Shown here: one piece after another, positions 17,938 through 30,500 of the stretch | How the letters are laid out: each line of letters opens with the position of its first letter | Numbering within the stretch: position 1 is the stretch's first letter | Source: Amyelois transitella | Lineage: Eukaryota; Arthropoda; Insecta; Lepidoptera; Pyralidae | Assembly (NCBI RefSeq): GCF_032362555.1 | Contig: NC_083505.1 | Span: 2,967,501 to 3,031,500, forward strand | Length of the DNA stretch: 64,000 nt | Direction of reading: 5' to 3' | Notes under the pieces: model-generated | What the model was told of the DNA's origin: nothing | Databases searched by the model: none | Seen by the model: the letters and a program-made list of their open reading frames with translations, nothing else | Program-made: the position numbers and the translations under genes

Positions 17938-18159
17938 TTTTCAGCAAAAATATTTCCTAAGCTGTCAAATCGACCGTCGGTCGCGTAATGTCACCTTTTT
18001 GAAATGACAAACATTGTCTGTCTGTTCATGTGACAGTGACTTTCATTAAGAGAGTTGCCAGCTGTGGGTCAATGCTGCCAATCTTGTGCCTTGCGGACAT
18101 CGAACTCATTAATAATTTAATATTAAAAAATAAATATAAATAAATACGGGACAAATTAC

Positions 18160-18230
18160 ATAGACTGAGTTAGCCGCGAAGTAAGTTCGAGACTTGTGTT
18201 AATTAATTACTTATTAATTATAATAATAAT
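18160..18230 (-). repeat. SINE S2 tail fragment
   Basis: ACTGAGTTAGCCGCGAAGTA and AAGTTCGAGACTTGTGTTA match the S2 3' region. Confidence 0.55.
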
Positions 18231-18276
18231 TGAATGGAACTACATAATCTCATTCTCTCATCTGCTTGCACTTTTC

Positions 18277-18310
18277 GTGTGGTTCCCGGCACCAATAGCA
18301 AAAAGTATAT
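18277..18310 (+). repeat. SINE S1 head fragment
   Basis: GTGTGGTTCCCGGCACCAAT plus AGCAAAAAG, the 5' end of S1 only. Confidence 0.6.
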
Positions 18311-18885
18311 AAAAATAATTCTTATATAATTCAATAAATTTTGTGAAAGTCTTTCAGTTAAGAAAGGAAGAATAAAAAGTGTCACACTCCCCTAGGTTGA
18401 TGCTTGCTTAGCAGTTTATGTTTGTTCAGATGACGAGAGTCCTAACTTTAGCACGCGGGCGAAGGACTTCATACATGGTTTTGAGATGCCAATAAGATAT
18501 CACGATTCCATGTGTTAATAAGTGGCAACACAGCGATCGTTTCGCTTTATTACTGTCTTTCAATCAATGTCAAAAAAATATTTACTTCAAAACCATAATT
18601 TCAAAATATTTTCAAAAACTATTTTTGTTTGTACCTACCTGGGTTTATTTACATGCCTACGTAATATGTAATGAATACGATATTTTCGTATTCTTTTGTA
18701 AATTTCTCTTATGGGTTAGATTTCAAAACCATATCAAATAAGGATGAAGTAAAAGGAGGTATCCATAGGTTATAATTTATAGGTACATATATATATTTTT
18801 ATCTACTCAAATCTGCAATGATAATGCATGTAATGCGACATTATAAAATTTAACCTTGGACTTTACAAGTGTATCAAAACACAGA

Positions 18886-20965
18886 ATGACTGCAGTAATC
18901 CCAGCTGTCACCAAATTATCAGGGAGGATTATTAGGATCCTTGGTTTTAATCCCGGTCCTATGACTCTTCAGGGCACTAATACATATCTTATTGGAACTG
19001 GAAGGAAGTAAGTTTTAACAATTACTCTTTTTGTAATTATCGTATTAATCATTGTAATCGCTTATTATGTACTACCTACCTACTTCTGTAATGATAAGAT
19101 AAAATTCAAACTGAGTAAGAAGGTATCAATTTTAGAATTCAAATTGATTCACAAAAAAAGTACGTAATTTCAAGAGTCTTTAAATAGCTAATTTAGTTTA
19201 ATGTACACTAGTTAATTTCCTTTTTTTTTATATAATACACTAACTATATCAATATGCATCAAAAACAATTTAAAAATACACAAATTATGGGTTTTAATTT
19301 CCAGCCGGATTCTCCTTGACACTGGTGATAAGGACATCAAGGATTATCAGAACAGTCTGTGTGAGGTGGTGCAGTCGGAGCAGGTTAATATTGAGCATAT
19401 AGTGGTCACTCACTGGCATCATGATCACATTGGTGGAGTTGAGAATATTTATGGAGGCATTGCAAGTTAGTTCTTACTTTATTGTGGCAGATTAGTGATA
19501 TAATCGGAAGTTTAAGTTCATGTTGTTGAAAACTCCACAGCATCATGTCTGCACATTTTTTGGCAACAAAATTTGTTGGAAATGATACTATCTATGACAC
19601 AGGCTACTTTGGTTGTCCAATGTTTGTTTTATTTCACATTGGCTGGTATACAAAGAAATAATATGTACCATATATCACCCAATATTCAGGTTGTGTCTTG
19701 CTATAAATAGCAATCTGTTGGCCGCAAGCACAGAGAACAACTGCGCAACCCTTCCCTTGTCCCACGCATTCACCTTCCTCTCATTTTCTACACTGATGTA
19801 GACAAAATTAAATTCCATATTCAGATCCTGATAGCAAATAATGATTTCCTGGGAAATCATGAAAGTATAGTAACTTGTGTCTTAACCTGAAAACTGTGTT
19901 TAAAACCTGGTGTTTCAAAACTGAGCAGAACACTTTTACCTGACCTAAATAAGAGCAGTTAAACAAACTAAACATAATGCTGTTTTCAACCTTCTATTTT
20001 CAGAACACCCAAAAGTATGGAAGCACAAAAGAAGCAAAGAAGACAGTCCCGATAATGAGTTATCACCATCAATTCCTGTCAACTGGTTGTCTGATGGTCA
20101 AGAGATTATTGTAGAAGGGGCTACAGTGAAGGTCCATCACACACCGGGTCACACGACTGATCATGTAGTATTATCATTGAAGGAAGATAATGTTTTGTTC
20201 AGCGGAGACTGCATATTGGGAGAGGGCACTGCGGTGTTTGAAGATTTGTATACATATATGAAGAGTCTGCAAAAGATATTGGATTTGAAGCCTGATATCA
20301 TTTACCCAGGTCATGGACCTGTTGTTGAGGTAATTTATCATTGTTGGTAGTGTGTAATTATTAAGGTCAAACAGTTATAGTGACCATTTAAAGATACCAT
20401 ATTCAGGTTCAAAAATACCAATGACTTCTCTGAGTTTTTGACTTTACTTATAGTTTACATAAGTTTGATTGTTAACCAAAGCTCTTTTGAAGGAAAAGGC
20501 CATGGGCTGATAAATTTCTTGAAAATCTATTGAGTTTTTAGTCCATTACAGAGGGAAACTCAGGGTTAACTCAATATGTGTGATTGTGACACAGATTCAA
20601 TAAGCCTAGTAGTAAGTTCGAGATTTGTGTTACGAGATACTAACTCGAGAGATATTATATTTTATAAATTATCATTAATTATTTTACAGGATCCTCTCCA
20701 GAAAATACAGTACTACATTGAGCATAGAAACAAAAGGGAAGGGCAAATATTAGAAGCACTCAAAAACAATGCTTCCAAACAGCTAAACGAGATGGATTTA
20801 GTTAAAATAATTTACACTGAAACAGCAGAACACCTTTGGCCGGCGGCCGCTTATAATGTGAACCATCATCTCACGAAGCTTACCAAAGAAAATAAGGTGA
20901 AATGTGTGAAGGTAGATGATGAGAATAGATGGCAGTTTGATGGGGTGTGCAATTGTAACTTATAA
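18886..20965 (+). CDS. LACTB2: Endoribonuclease LACTB2 homologue (metallo-beta-lactamase fold)
   Basis: Exons 18886-19007, 19305-19465, 20004-20329 and 20690-20965 sum to 885 nt (294 aa); human LACTB2 is 288 aa. The start is ATG 18886 ([20 protein letters not shown]), giving the family N-terminus that leads into [18 protein letters not shown]. The zinc signature HxHxDH is [11 protein letters not shown] (His77, His79, Asp81, His82); further metal ligands lie in [22 protein letters not shown] and YPGHGPVVE. The last exon is the C-terminal winged-helix-like region. In mammals the protein is a mitochondrial single-strand-specific endoribonuclease. Here it is head-to-head with a complex I gene, an interesting but unproved pairing. 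Stop TAA 20963-20965. Confidence 0.95.
19008..19304 (+). other. LACTB2: LACTB2 intron 1
   Basis: GTAAGT donor, TTTCCAG acceptor. Nothing recognised inside. Confidence 0.7.
19466..20003 (+). other. LACTB2: LACTB2 intron 2
   Basis: GTTAGT donor, TTTTCAG acceptor. No repeat family recognised. Confidence 0.7.
20330..20689 (+). other. LACTB2: LACTB2 intron 3 with S2 SINE piece
   Basis: GTAATT donor, TTTTACAG acceptor. Positions 20602-20672 hold an S2 tail fragment (AAGTTCGAGATTTGTGTTAC, GAGATACTAACTC) that abuts the acceptor. Confidence 0.7.
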
Positions 20966-21039
20966 TGTGAGGACGAGATGTTTTTTTTTAAATAATCTTT
21001 CTTGATCATTATAATATTATATTCTGGTTAGAAAAAATT

Positions 21040-21045
21040 AATAAA
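21040..21045 (+). terminator. LACTB2: LACTB2 poly(A) signal AATAAA
   Basis: Exact AATAAA 75 nt after the LACTB2 stop codon; the only canonical signal before the convergent RNGTT 3' end. Confidence 0.65.
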
Positions 21046-21497
21046 ATTATTGTTATCACATTTTATATCGATTATTTTTCGCAACACCACCGTCTCCTCT
21101 GTATATATTTTAATAGACTTTTTCACACTTCACTTTTTAAAATTAAGGCTCCATCGTTCAACAAAACGATAGATGGTTGTGATAATGACAAAAATGACAG
21201 CTCTTCCCTCTGAAGTTCTCTATGAGGCTTACATATTCACACCAACTATAAAGAATTAGAAAACAAAAGAGTGGCTCACATACACACACAAGTAAGATCC
21301 ATGGGAGGATGAGGAGTGGTCCTATTCTAAAGTGCTGGCACATAAAGAAATATTTAAAATTAATAACAGAAAAATAAATCCGAATAACATAGGGCTATCG
21401 TATATTTCCCTCCATTCTGCTATCCATAATGAATAACTATTACGGAAAGCATTTTTCTCGTTCTAAATTAAAATCATTATAGATATTCGTACCATCA
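21046..21497. other. Convergent LACTB2 / RNGTT intergenic gap
   Basis: About 450 bp between the two convergent poly(A) signals. No gene or recognised repeat seen. Confidence 0.5.
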
Positions 21498-21503
21498 TTT
21501 ATT
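21498..21503 (-). terminator. RNGTT: RNGTT poly(A) signal (AATAAA on - strand)
   Basis: TTTATT on the + strand reads AATAAA on the - strand, 38 nt beyond the RNGTT stop codon. Confidence 0.6.
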
Positions 21504-21540
21504 GTATGTCATTACAAATATTACAATTTCATTTAACTAT

Positions 21541-24500
21541 TTACATCCGCGGACGTTTCGGCGGCGGCATCATTTCCGAGTCTTCTGGGAATCGATTGTG
21601 CTCGATGAAATCAAGGAGGCGTTCGCTAGTCACCGGCACTTGTATGCTTTCACATACAGCTGAAAATGTTATGAGTATTAATGTCGCTGTACAAAATATT
21701 TAGAAAAATCTATATAAAAGCGAAACACACACACATCACGACATCTCGAAAACGAGTTTATAAACATCTGTTTAACCCTGAAGACTTAAGTCACATTTTC
21801 CAAAACAATTTTTCCCCCAAGACCTAGTTATTCTTATTGTAACCCTATTAACAAAGGCACTTCACTTAACCCAATTTGGAAATGGTCGTTGAACGATGTG
21901 AAAGTGCTTATACCCTTAATCATCTCTTACGATATTCAAACGTCACAAATGTAGAATGTCAATAACCATAGCGCACAAAAATTTATTATAAAGATAATGT
22001 AGAAAACCGACCTTTAGCAGTATTATAACTGTTAGGATATGACTTGTCCGTCCTTTCCCTCATAAAGACCCACTGATTGTTTTCGAATTTGCACTCTATA
22101 ATCTTATTGTTAAGGTTCTTAATGTCTTTAGTTACACGCATGCAAGCGAATGGATGGTCCGATTGACCTACGAAGAGTTGACCAATTTTGGTAGGTAGCA
22201 TTCTGTAAAAGATATTGCACGATTAATTAATTGTAAAATAAAATCAAGCTATGTAATATGTGGAGGTACGGGAGTGCTCCCGCCGAGACGAGACAAGTGA
22301 AGTGCAAGGGCACTCCCTACCTTTTCTCGAAAGGTTTTTTTTTATAATACATTGTTGAGTAACACTTTAAAAACTTAGCGCAATTATGATACAGAGTTTG
22401 TTGCATAAAAAAGGTTATTAGGTACTTCTGATGATGTCTGTGTTAAATTTTATCAAAATCAATCTTGGAAGTTTTAGAGTTTAGAGTATATTTGTCACAA
22501 ACAAAAATATTATCAATCAAAAATATTAGTACAGATTTAAAATTAATTGTAAGAGTACCTACCCAAAACCAACAAGCTTGAATGAAGACTAACGAATGAA
22601 GACGTACAAATTACAAATGGAATAATGTTTACATACATACATATGATCACGTCTATATCCCTTGCGGATTAGACAGAGCCAACAGTCTTGAAAAAACTGA
22701 TAGGCCACGCTCAGCTGTTTGGCTTAGTGATAAAATTGAGATTCAAATAGTGACAGGTTGCTAGCCCATCGCCTAAAAGAGGAATCCCAAGTGGAATAAT
22801 GTTTATGTAATATATATCTATAGATATTAACGTAATAATTGTAACTTACCCTTCTCCACTCTCAGTAACGATTTTCAATTTGAAATCAACACTGTTCATG
22901 TGGCTCGGCTTCCATTTTAACACGTCGGGGCAGGCGCCGGCCATGTATGGCTGAAATGATGACAAAATGATTAAATTTACAGCACCTTCATGAGATACAG
23001 TCATTCAAAAAATATCTGCCGTGTGGTTCCCGGCACCAATAGAAAAAGAATAGGACCACTCCATCTCTCTCCCATGGATGTCGTAAAAAGAATAGGACAC
23101 TCCATCTCTTTCCCATGGATGTCGTAAAAGGTGACTAAGGGATAGAATAGAATAGATTTATTTTCAAAATTGGATACAAGGTATCACTTATTGACGTCAC
23201 ATAACTTAAATCTAATTATAACTACTACCGCTTCCAAAGCGCATGTGTAGAAGAAGCGCCGGAACAAACTACACTGCAGCATTTTCATAGGACGTCAATT
23301 TACAAATATAGATCTCTTAAATCTAAATCGTGGACGAATGCACATTGTCTACATTAAAAAACATGTATGAATGTAGAACTGATTATGTCGATACGAATAT
23401 TTCGTCTAATAAAAAAATATAAAATAAAATATGTAAATACTGTACAAATTATGTCAAGATCATGTCAAAAATACACAAGCATTTAAGAGGCCATTATGTC
23501 CAGCTAGGGCCACACATGTTTATCATTAATATAATCATCCGTGCTGTAATAGGCTTTCCTACAAAGCTCAACTTTAATATACTGTTTGAATTTTCTATCA
23601 TTCATTTCAAGAACACTTTTTGGTAATTTATTATAAAATCTTATACAATTAATCAGAAATGATTTCCCTACCTTAGCCAGCCGATGTGCTGGGATCGACA
23701 ACTTGTAATTGTTCCGCAGTGATCTACTAGTACATTCACCTACGTTTTTGAAAGAGTCTAAGTTTTTCCTAACATGCATGATGTTATCGAATATGTATTG
23801 GGAGGGCAAAGTTAAAATATTTAGGTTTTTGAAAAAATCTCTAAGGGAATCTCTTTGTTTAAGACCGTAGATATATCGAATTGCCCTTTTTTGTAAAATG
23901 AAAATAGTTTGTATGTCTGCTGCTGATCCCCAAAGCAGTAGACCATATGACATTAAACTATGAAAATAACTAAAATATACTAGCTTAGCAGTTGCCACAT
24001 CCGTCAAATGCCTAATACGACGAATAGCGTATGCTGACGATAGGTTTTGGGACTTGGGATTCTTCTTTAGGCGATGGGCTAGCAACATGTCACTATTTGA
24101 ATCTCAATTCTATCATTAAGCCAAACAGCTGAATGTGGCCATTGAGTCTTTCCAAGATTGTTGGCTCTGTCTACCCCGCAAGGGATATAGACGTGACTAT
24201 GTATGTATGTACAATAGTTAGTTACACTGTCAGTACAAATCATAAAGACGAAGAGTTGGGAGCGTCAATCCTATATCTTGGCAATAGACAAAAGATGAAA
24301 TAGTACATAGCAATGTTGCCACTATAATGTTTGGAATCCTAACATTCGTACGAAGCCGAAGCGTGTCGCTAGTAGGTACATAACATATTAATGTCTAATT
24401 ATTTTTCTTACCTCTTTAGAGGGTTGAAATATGAGTCCGTCAGGCTCATGGCACAAAGTCTTGGTGAATTTTTCTCCCAAAAGCCGTTGCGCCATCGTTA

Positions 24501-27500
24501 CCTCCCAGAATTGTTTTTGATGTACACTAAACGGCTCACTCTCCTTGTTTATGAAACCTTGCTTTATTGCTTTATGTCTGAAATGATATTACATAATAAT
24601 AACATAATTTCTATGAAATTTTTGATGAAGATTAGTGGGTGGAGATATTTCTGTAGACCAATTGGACCAAGCCTAATATATCGGAAAGAACCGCATTTAA
24701 ATCAGAGGAATGGTTTTCGCATTTTTCGAGTACAACCATATATGTAGTAAATAAATAAATAAATATATAGTTCGAAACTTGTGTTACGAGATACTAACTC
24801 AACGATACTATATTTTATAATAAATACTTATATAGATAAACATCCAAGACCCAGGCCAATCAGAAAAAGTTATTTTCTCATCATGCCCTGGCCGGGATTC
24901 GAACCCGGGACATCCGGTGTCACAGACAAGCGTATAACCGCTGCGCCACAGAGGACGTCATTCAGACAGAAATTCTAAAAATCATATTTTATATAGGTCT
25001 TCTATACATAGATCACGATAATGAGGTGTTGTTTTCAGGCGTTATTCCAACACAATGGCACAACAGTCTCGTCGTACTTTTCCACAAAAAAGGCCACAAA
25101 ACTGATTTGCAGAACTATCGCCCGATTGCACTGCTGAGTCAAATTTATAAAGTATTCTCACGAGTAATAACAACACGCATTACTAAACGACTCGATGAAC
25201 ACCAACCTATAGAGCAGGCAGGCTTTAGATCAGGCTTCAGCACAATTGACCACATATTTACTGTAAGGCAAGTGATACAGAAAACGCACGAATATAATAG
25301 ACCAATCTACCTTGCCTTCGTAGATTATGAGAAGGCGTTCGATTCTGTGGAGCATTGGGCTGTGTTCGACTCTCTACTGAGATGCCGTATCGACTACAGA
25401 TACATTCAGGTGCTAAAAAACTTATACCAATCCGCTACAATAACTTCAAAGATACAGGACACTTCCGCAACAATAAATATCAAAAGAGGGGTACGCCAAG
25501 GAGATGTCATATCCCCGAAGCTTTTTACTAATGCCCTTGAAGATATTTTTAAGACTTTAGAGTGGAATGGCATGGGTATCAACATAGACGGAGAACATTT
25601 AAGTCACCTTCGTTTTGCGGACGACATCGTTCTACTTTCCGAGACAGCTGAAGATCTAAAACAGATGCTCAACGATTTAAGCCATGCATCAAGGAAAGTG
25701 GGCCTAAAGATGAATCTGGACAAAACGAAGTGGATGGGCCCCACGGAAACGCAGATTCTAATTAACGGCATAACGGTGGAGAAAGTTAAAGAGTATGTGT
25801 ATCTGGGGCAAAAGATCGGGTTAGGGAAGGACACGATGGAAAAGGAAATCGACAGACGCATACAACTGGGCTGGGCGGCCTTTGGAAAGTTGACAGATGT
25901 CTTCAAGTCAAAAATACCCCAAAGTTTGAAGACTCGAGTATATGACCAATGTGTTCTCCCAGTTATGACCTACGGTTGCGAGACGTGGACTCTTACTGTC
26001 GGGACCGTTCACCGCCTAAAAGTGGCTCAGAGGGCCATGGAACGCTCAATGCTTGGAGTCTCTCTGCGGGACAAGATCAGAAACGACATTATACGCCAGC
26101 GCACAAAAGTTACTGATATAAGTGTGCGAATAGCGCGTCTGAAGTGGCAATGGGCGGGACATATCTGCCGCAGAGAAGATGACAGATGGAGTAAAAAGGT
26201 TCTATTCTGGCGACCCCGTACAGGAAAACGAAGTGTGGGTAAACCAGCTGCCAGATGGTCGGACGATATCAAAAAGACGGCAGGGCCGACCTGGACCAGG
26301 ATCGCCGCATTAAGATCGAAGTGGAAATCCATTGAAGAGGCATACGTTCAGCAGTGGACAAAAATATGCTGAGAAGAAGAAGAAGACATAGATCACACAT
26401 GTCGATTTTTTGGTTATATGTTAGAGTACAGTCATCGGGTCAGTTACCGTACCGTATAAAAATCCATTCTTGTAACCAAAATACTGATCTTCCTGACTGC
26501 TGCTGTCCTATCATCGACAGAGTAGATAAGGTTAAGTACTTGGGTGTACTGGTTGATCAAAGATTATCATGGTACCCGCATGTAGATCACGTAATAAATA
26601 GAGTGAGAAAGTTGTCCTGGATATTTAAATCATTACGTTATGTGGTACCCAGAGGTTTAGACGTACAGTGCTCATCCAAAAACCTTCTGAACAATATTTA
26701 TATATCACTTGTGCAGTGCATTCTTATTTATTGTATTTCAGTTTGGGGAAATGCTGCAAAGACTCATTTTATAGGATTAGAAAGAGCACAGAGATTCCTG
26801 ATCAAAATTATGTATTTTAAGAAAAAGCGATATTCAACTGAACTCTTATACAATGAGTGTAATCTGCTTACGGTTAGACAGTTGTATATTTTGCATTGTG
26901 TACTGTATAAGCATAAAACTACAGAATATGATCCTAAAGTTGAAACAAGAAGAAGGAGATACATAGTAGCTAAAATACCACAAACTAGAACATATTTTGC
27001 ACGAAGACAATTCTATGTAATATCAGCCCAATTATATAACAAAATTAACAGAGTAAATAATATATATAGAAAATTGTATAAGGAATGTAAGTTTGTGATT
27101 ACTGGATGGCTTAAAACGAAAAGTTATGAACAGACTGAGGCTTTACTATAGTATAAGGATAAATGTATATTAACATAAATATAAAATATAGTTTACCTTA
27201 GTATACGAATCTAACACTTTTTCAAATGCACATTATATATTTATTTAATTACCTTACTCGTACTTTACAAGGTTAATTTGCTTTTATGAAAGAGCGGAGT
27301 CTCCTGGCACAGGCTTGCACGCTTAAAAGGAGACTCCAATCATATTTCTTGTGTCATGTGCTTTAAGAAATAAACGATTTTGTATTTGTATTTTGTATTT
27401 TTGTACATACATTAATTTTATTATTATATGTATTGATCAGTTACTTTTTTATTATAAAGGCATGTACAGATAGATATGTGGATATGGATTAATGTATGAG

Positions 27501-30500
27501 TATTTAACAAACCTGGGATTGACAATCTCGTTCTCTATACACGCCAGCCGGTCGGGATAGAATGCCAACTTGCCAACATCCTGATTCTCAAACCTTATCA
27601 CATCGTAGCATAAGTACCGAGGTGTGTCTCTACCGTTCACCTTGTCTATTACCAGCTCCTGAAACCAATTTACATACATACATATACTATACATAAATCA
27701 CGCCTCTTTCCCGGAGGGGTAGGCAGAGACTTCATCTTTCCACTTGCCACGATCTCTGCAATGCATACTTCCTTCGCTTTCGGGTACTCTTGACCTGACC
27801 CTTTAACACGACGTCCTTAATTTGATCAAGATACGTTCGTCTAGGTCTTCCCATTCCGACCATACATACATACATATAGTCACATCTATATCCCTTTCGG
27901 GGTTGACAAAGCCAACAGTCTTGAAAACACTGAAAGGCCATGTTCAGCTGTATTGCATCATTTAACAGGAGTTGAGATTCAAATAGTGATAAGTTGTTAG
28001 CCCATTGCCTACTAAAGGAATCACAAGTATTTTACCCTTATAGAGCCAACAGTCTCAAAAAGACTGAAACGTCACATTCTGTATAGCTAAAAGATGGAAA
28101 TGAGATTTAAATCTTTATGAGATATTTACAGCAGTGAACTTTTATAAGATTTTTTTATTTTTAGACAAACGGAAATATATATCTTATCGTGTAGTAAATA
28201 AAGTTACATTTCCCTTGTGCATTTTATGTATGTGGCCAACACTGTTGTCAGATTTTACAGGCTGCCCTAATGCATCTTCTTAAAAATTACACCAATTAAT
28301 TAAAATAATAAGTGGCAGAGCGATACCGAAAAAAAAAGTCTTTTTAATTAGCGTAATGTGAATGTGACAGAGGGAGAAAGGCGGTCCTAACTATCGCCTT
28401 ACTACAAATTAGTATAGTAGTAGTAGTAATTTTTTTTAAAACCATTTCGAATTGTTTTGAGCATGTTCTTTTGGTTATATACAGGATGACTTTTAATTCA
28501 ACTGCATAAATTAAACTGTTAAGTGTACTCATCTAAAGGATATTTAAAAACGTTAATAGAAAAATATCAGTTCATATTTCAGAAAGTACGAAAAAATAGA
28601 AGTATCAAAATCCACGATCCTAAATACGTCATATCACCCCGGCTGGTGGAAAAGCGACGCGTAAGATTCAGAGGTCAACGACACAATTCATTCAGCTGAG
28701 CGATCTCGACAACTCTGTACTTTACTTGATCTTGATACTAGAAAAATAATTTATTTTTCAGACACTTATTTACATGTTTAGTTTTAATTTCTTTTTGTAG
28801 TATTGGTACTTAATAAAGCGTGTGACGTAGTTTTTGAGGGTTTTTAAAATGTGAAAATGATTACGTTTAATTTAAATAAAAATAGGCTCAAACAGCTCAG
28901 AAGCATGAGTATAGTCTATGTTTAAAAGGATGCAGTTGTTTTAAATGTCACCCTGTATATTTTTATATTAAGAAGTAAGTATACTCACGCCGTCAAGTAG
29001 AGTGTTAGTGAGGTGCCTTCTCAAATCTTTTCTGTGCACGAATCTGAGGCCTCTCACTTTGAACACGCAGTTGTCTCTGTCTAACATGTACACTTCGTTT
29101 TCACTGTCTATGAGCATCATGTATCTGAAAATAATTTTTAAAAAAATATATCCTGAAAAAGAGCTCTGTGGTCGAGGGATTAATGCCGGCTAAAATGAGC
29201 AAATCATGCGTGTGGGTGCACATATTCAAATCCTACCTCGACTCTTTTCTGAGATATGTACATTAGTTTGAGTGCTAACCGGTGCTCTTACGGCGAGGGA
29301 AAACAACGTGAGGAAATCTGCACATTCAGGCAACTGAATGTGTAACCATGATCCAATATAAGTTAGAGTCGCTTCGTGTTAAAACCTGACTCGCCCGATC
29401 CAAGATCCATGGTAAAAGGGATACCCTGGGCTTATCTCCAGAGTGGTGAGGATGTATTATAACAGGGTTTAACGCCAGGAGGAAGAAAATCTCTTTTTGC
29501 TCTCTTTGACAACCACTTTTTATTCTGTGCAAATTTGGAATACCGGGCCATAAAGTGGTAAGTAACCACAACATCATGACCACAACTCATGGCTGCAACA
29601 ACATCATTCCGTGATTTATATAACAGGTTTACAAATGCGCAGAAAACTTTGCGCGCTGCAAGACAACAACAGCATAATATCATTCCTATGGTTTCAAATA
29701 CACATCACATTTTTATTCAACTTACATACATACATACATATGTTCACGTCTATATCCCTTGCGGGGTAGACAGAGCCAACAGTCTTGAACGGACCGAATG
29801 GCCACGTTCAGCTATTTGGCTTAATAATAGAATTGAGATTCAAATAGTGACAGGTTGCTTGCCCATCGCCTAAAAAAGAATCCCAAGTTTGTGAGCCTAT
29901 CTATCCCTTAGTCGCCTTTCACGACATCCATGGGAAAGAGATGGAGTGGTCCTATTCTTTTTTGTATTGGTGAACTGGGAACCACACGGCACTGCCGGGA
30001 ACCACACGGCACTATTCAACATATTTTTCCGATTTTCATGGTTCACTCACCTCACACCGTCAGCTTTCCACGAGACCCTGTAGGGTTTCTCGTGCAGCTT
30101 CTTCAGGTTCATGATGTCCATGGAGACAGGCTGAGATCCCGGGAAGCCGGTGGTCTTCCACTCGCAGAACTCTTGCGCTTTCCTTTGCACCTGAGCAAGT
30201 CGGGGCTGTGTGTCGAACGGGTCGACACCTTTTATCTACAAAGATTGCACAATAATTTGTTTGTACTTACATACATACATATAATCACGTCTATATCCCT
30301 TGCGGGGTAGACAGAGCCGACAGTCTTAATAAGACTAATATAATAGATTTATTTTTAAAATTGGATACAAGGTATCACTTTTTGACGTCACATCACTTAA
30401 GTCTAATTATAACTACTACCGCTTCCAAAGGCGTGGCCCTTTGGAAGCGGCAATAGTCATAATTAGACTTCGGTTGCTTGGCCTTAATGATAGAATTGAG

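Larger units (their letters stand above)
17938..18885. promoter_or_regulatory. Divergent NDUFV1 / LACTB2 intergenic region
   Basis: 948 bp separate the two start codons on opposite strands, so both promoters must lie here or in unseen 5' exons. It carries an S2 SINE piece (18160-18230) and an S1 head piece (18277-18310). No TATA or initiator was assigned with confidence. A shared promoter is inference from geometry only. Confidence 0.5.

Noticed and set aside
24880-24960. Possible tRNA gene on the - strand
   Set aside because: A and B boxes are present, but the head runs into the S2 SINE body and no acceptor stem closes; it is a tRNA-derived SINE.
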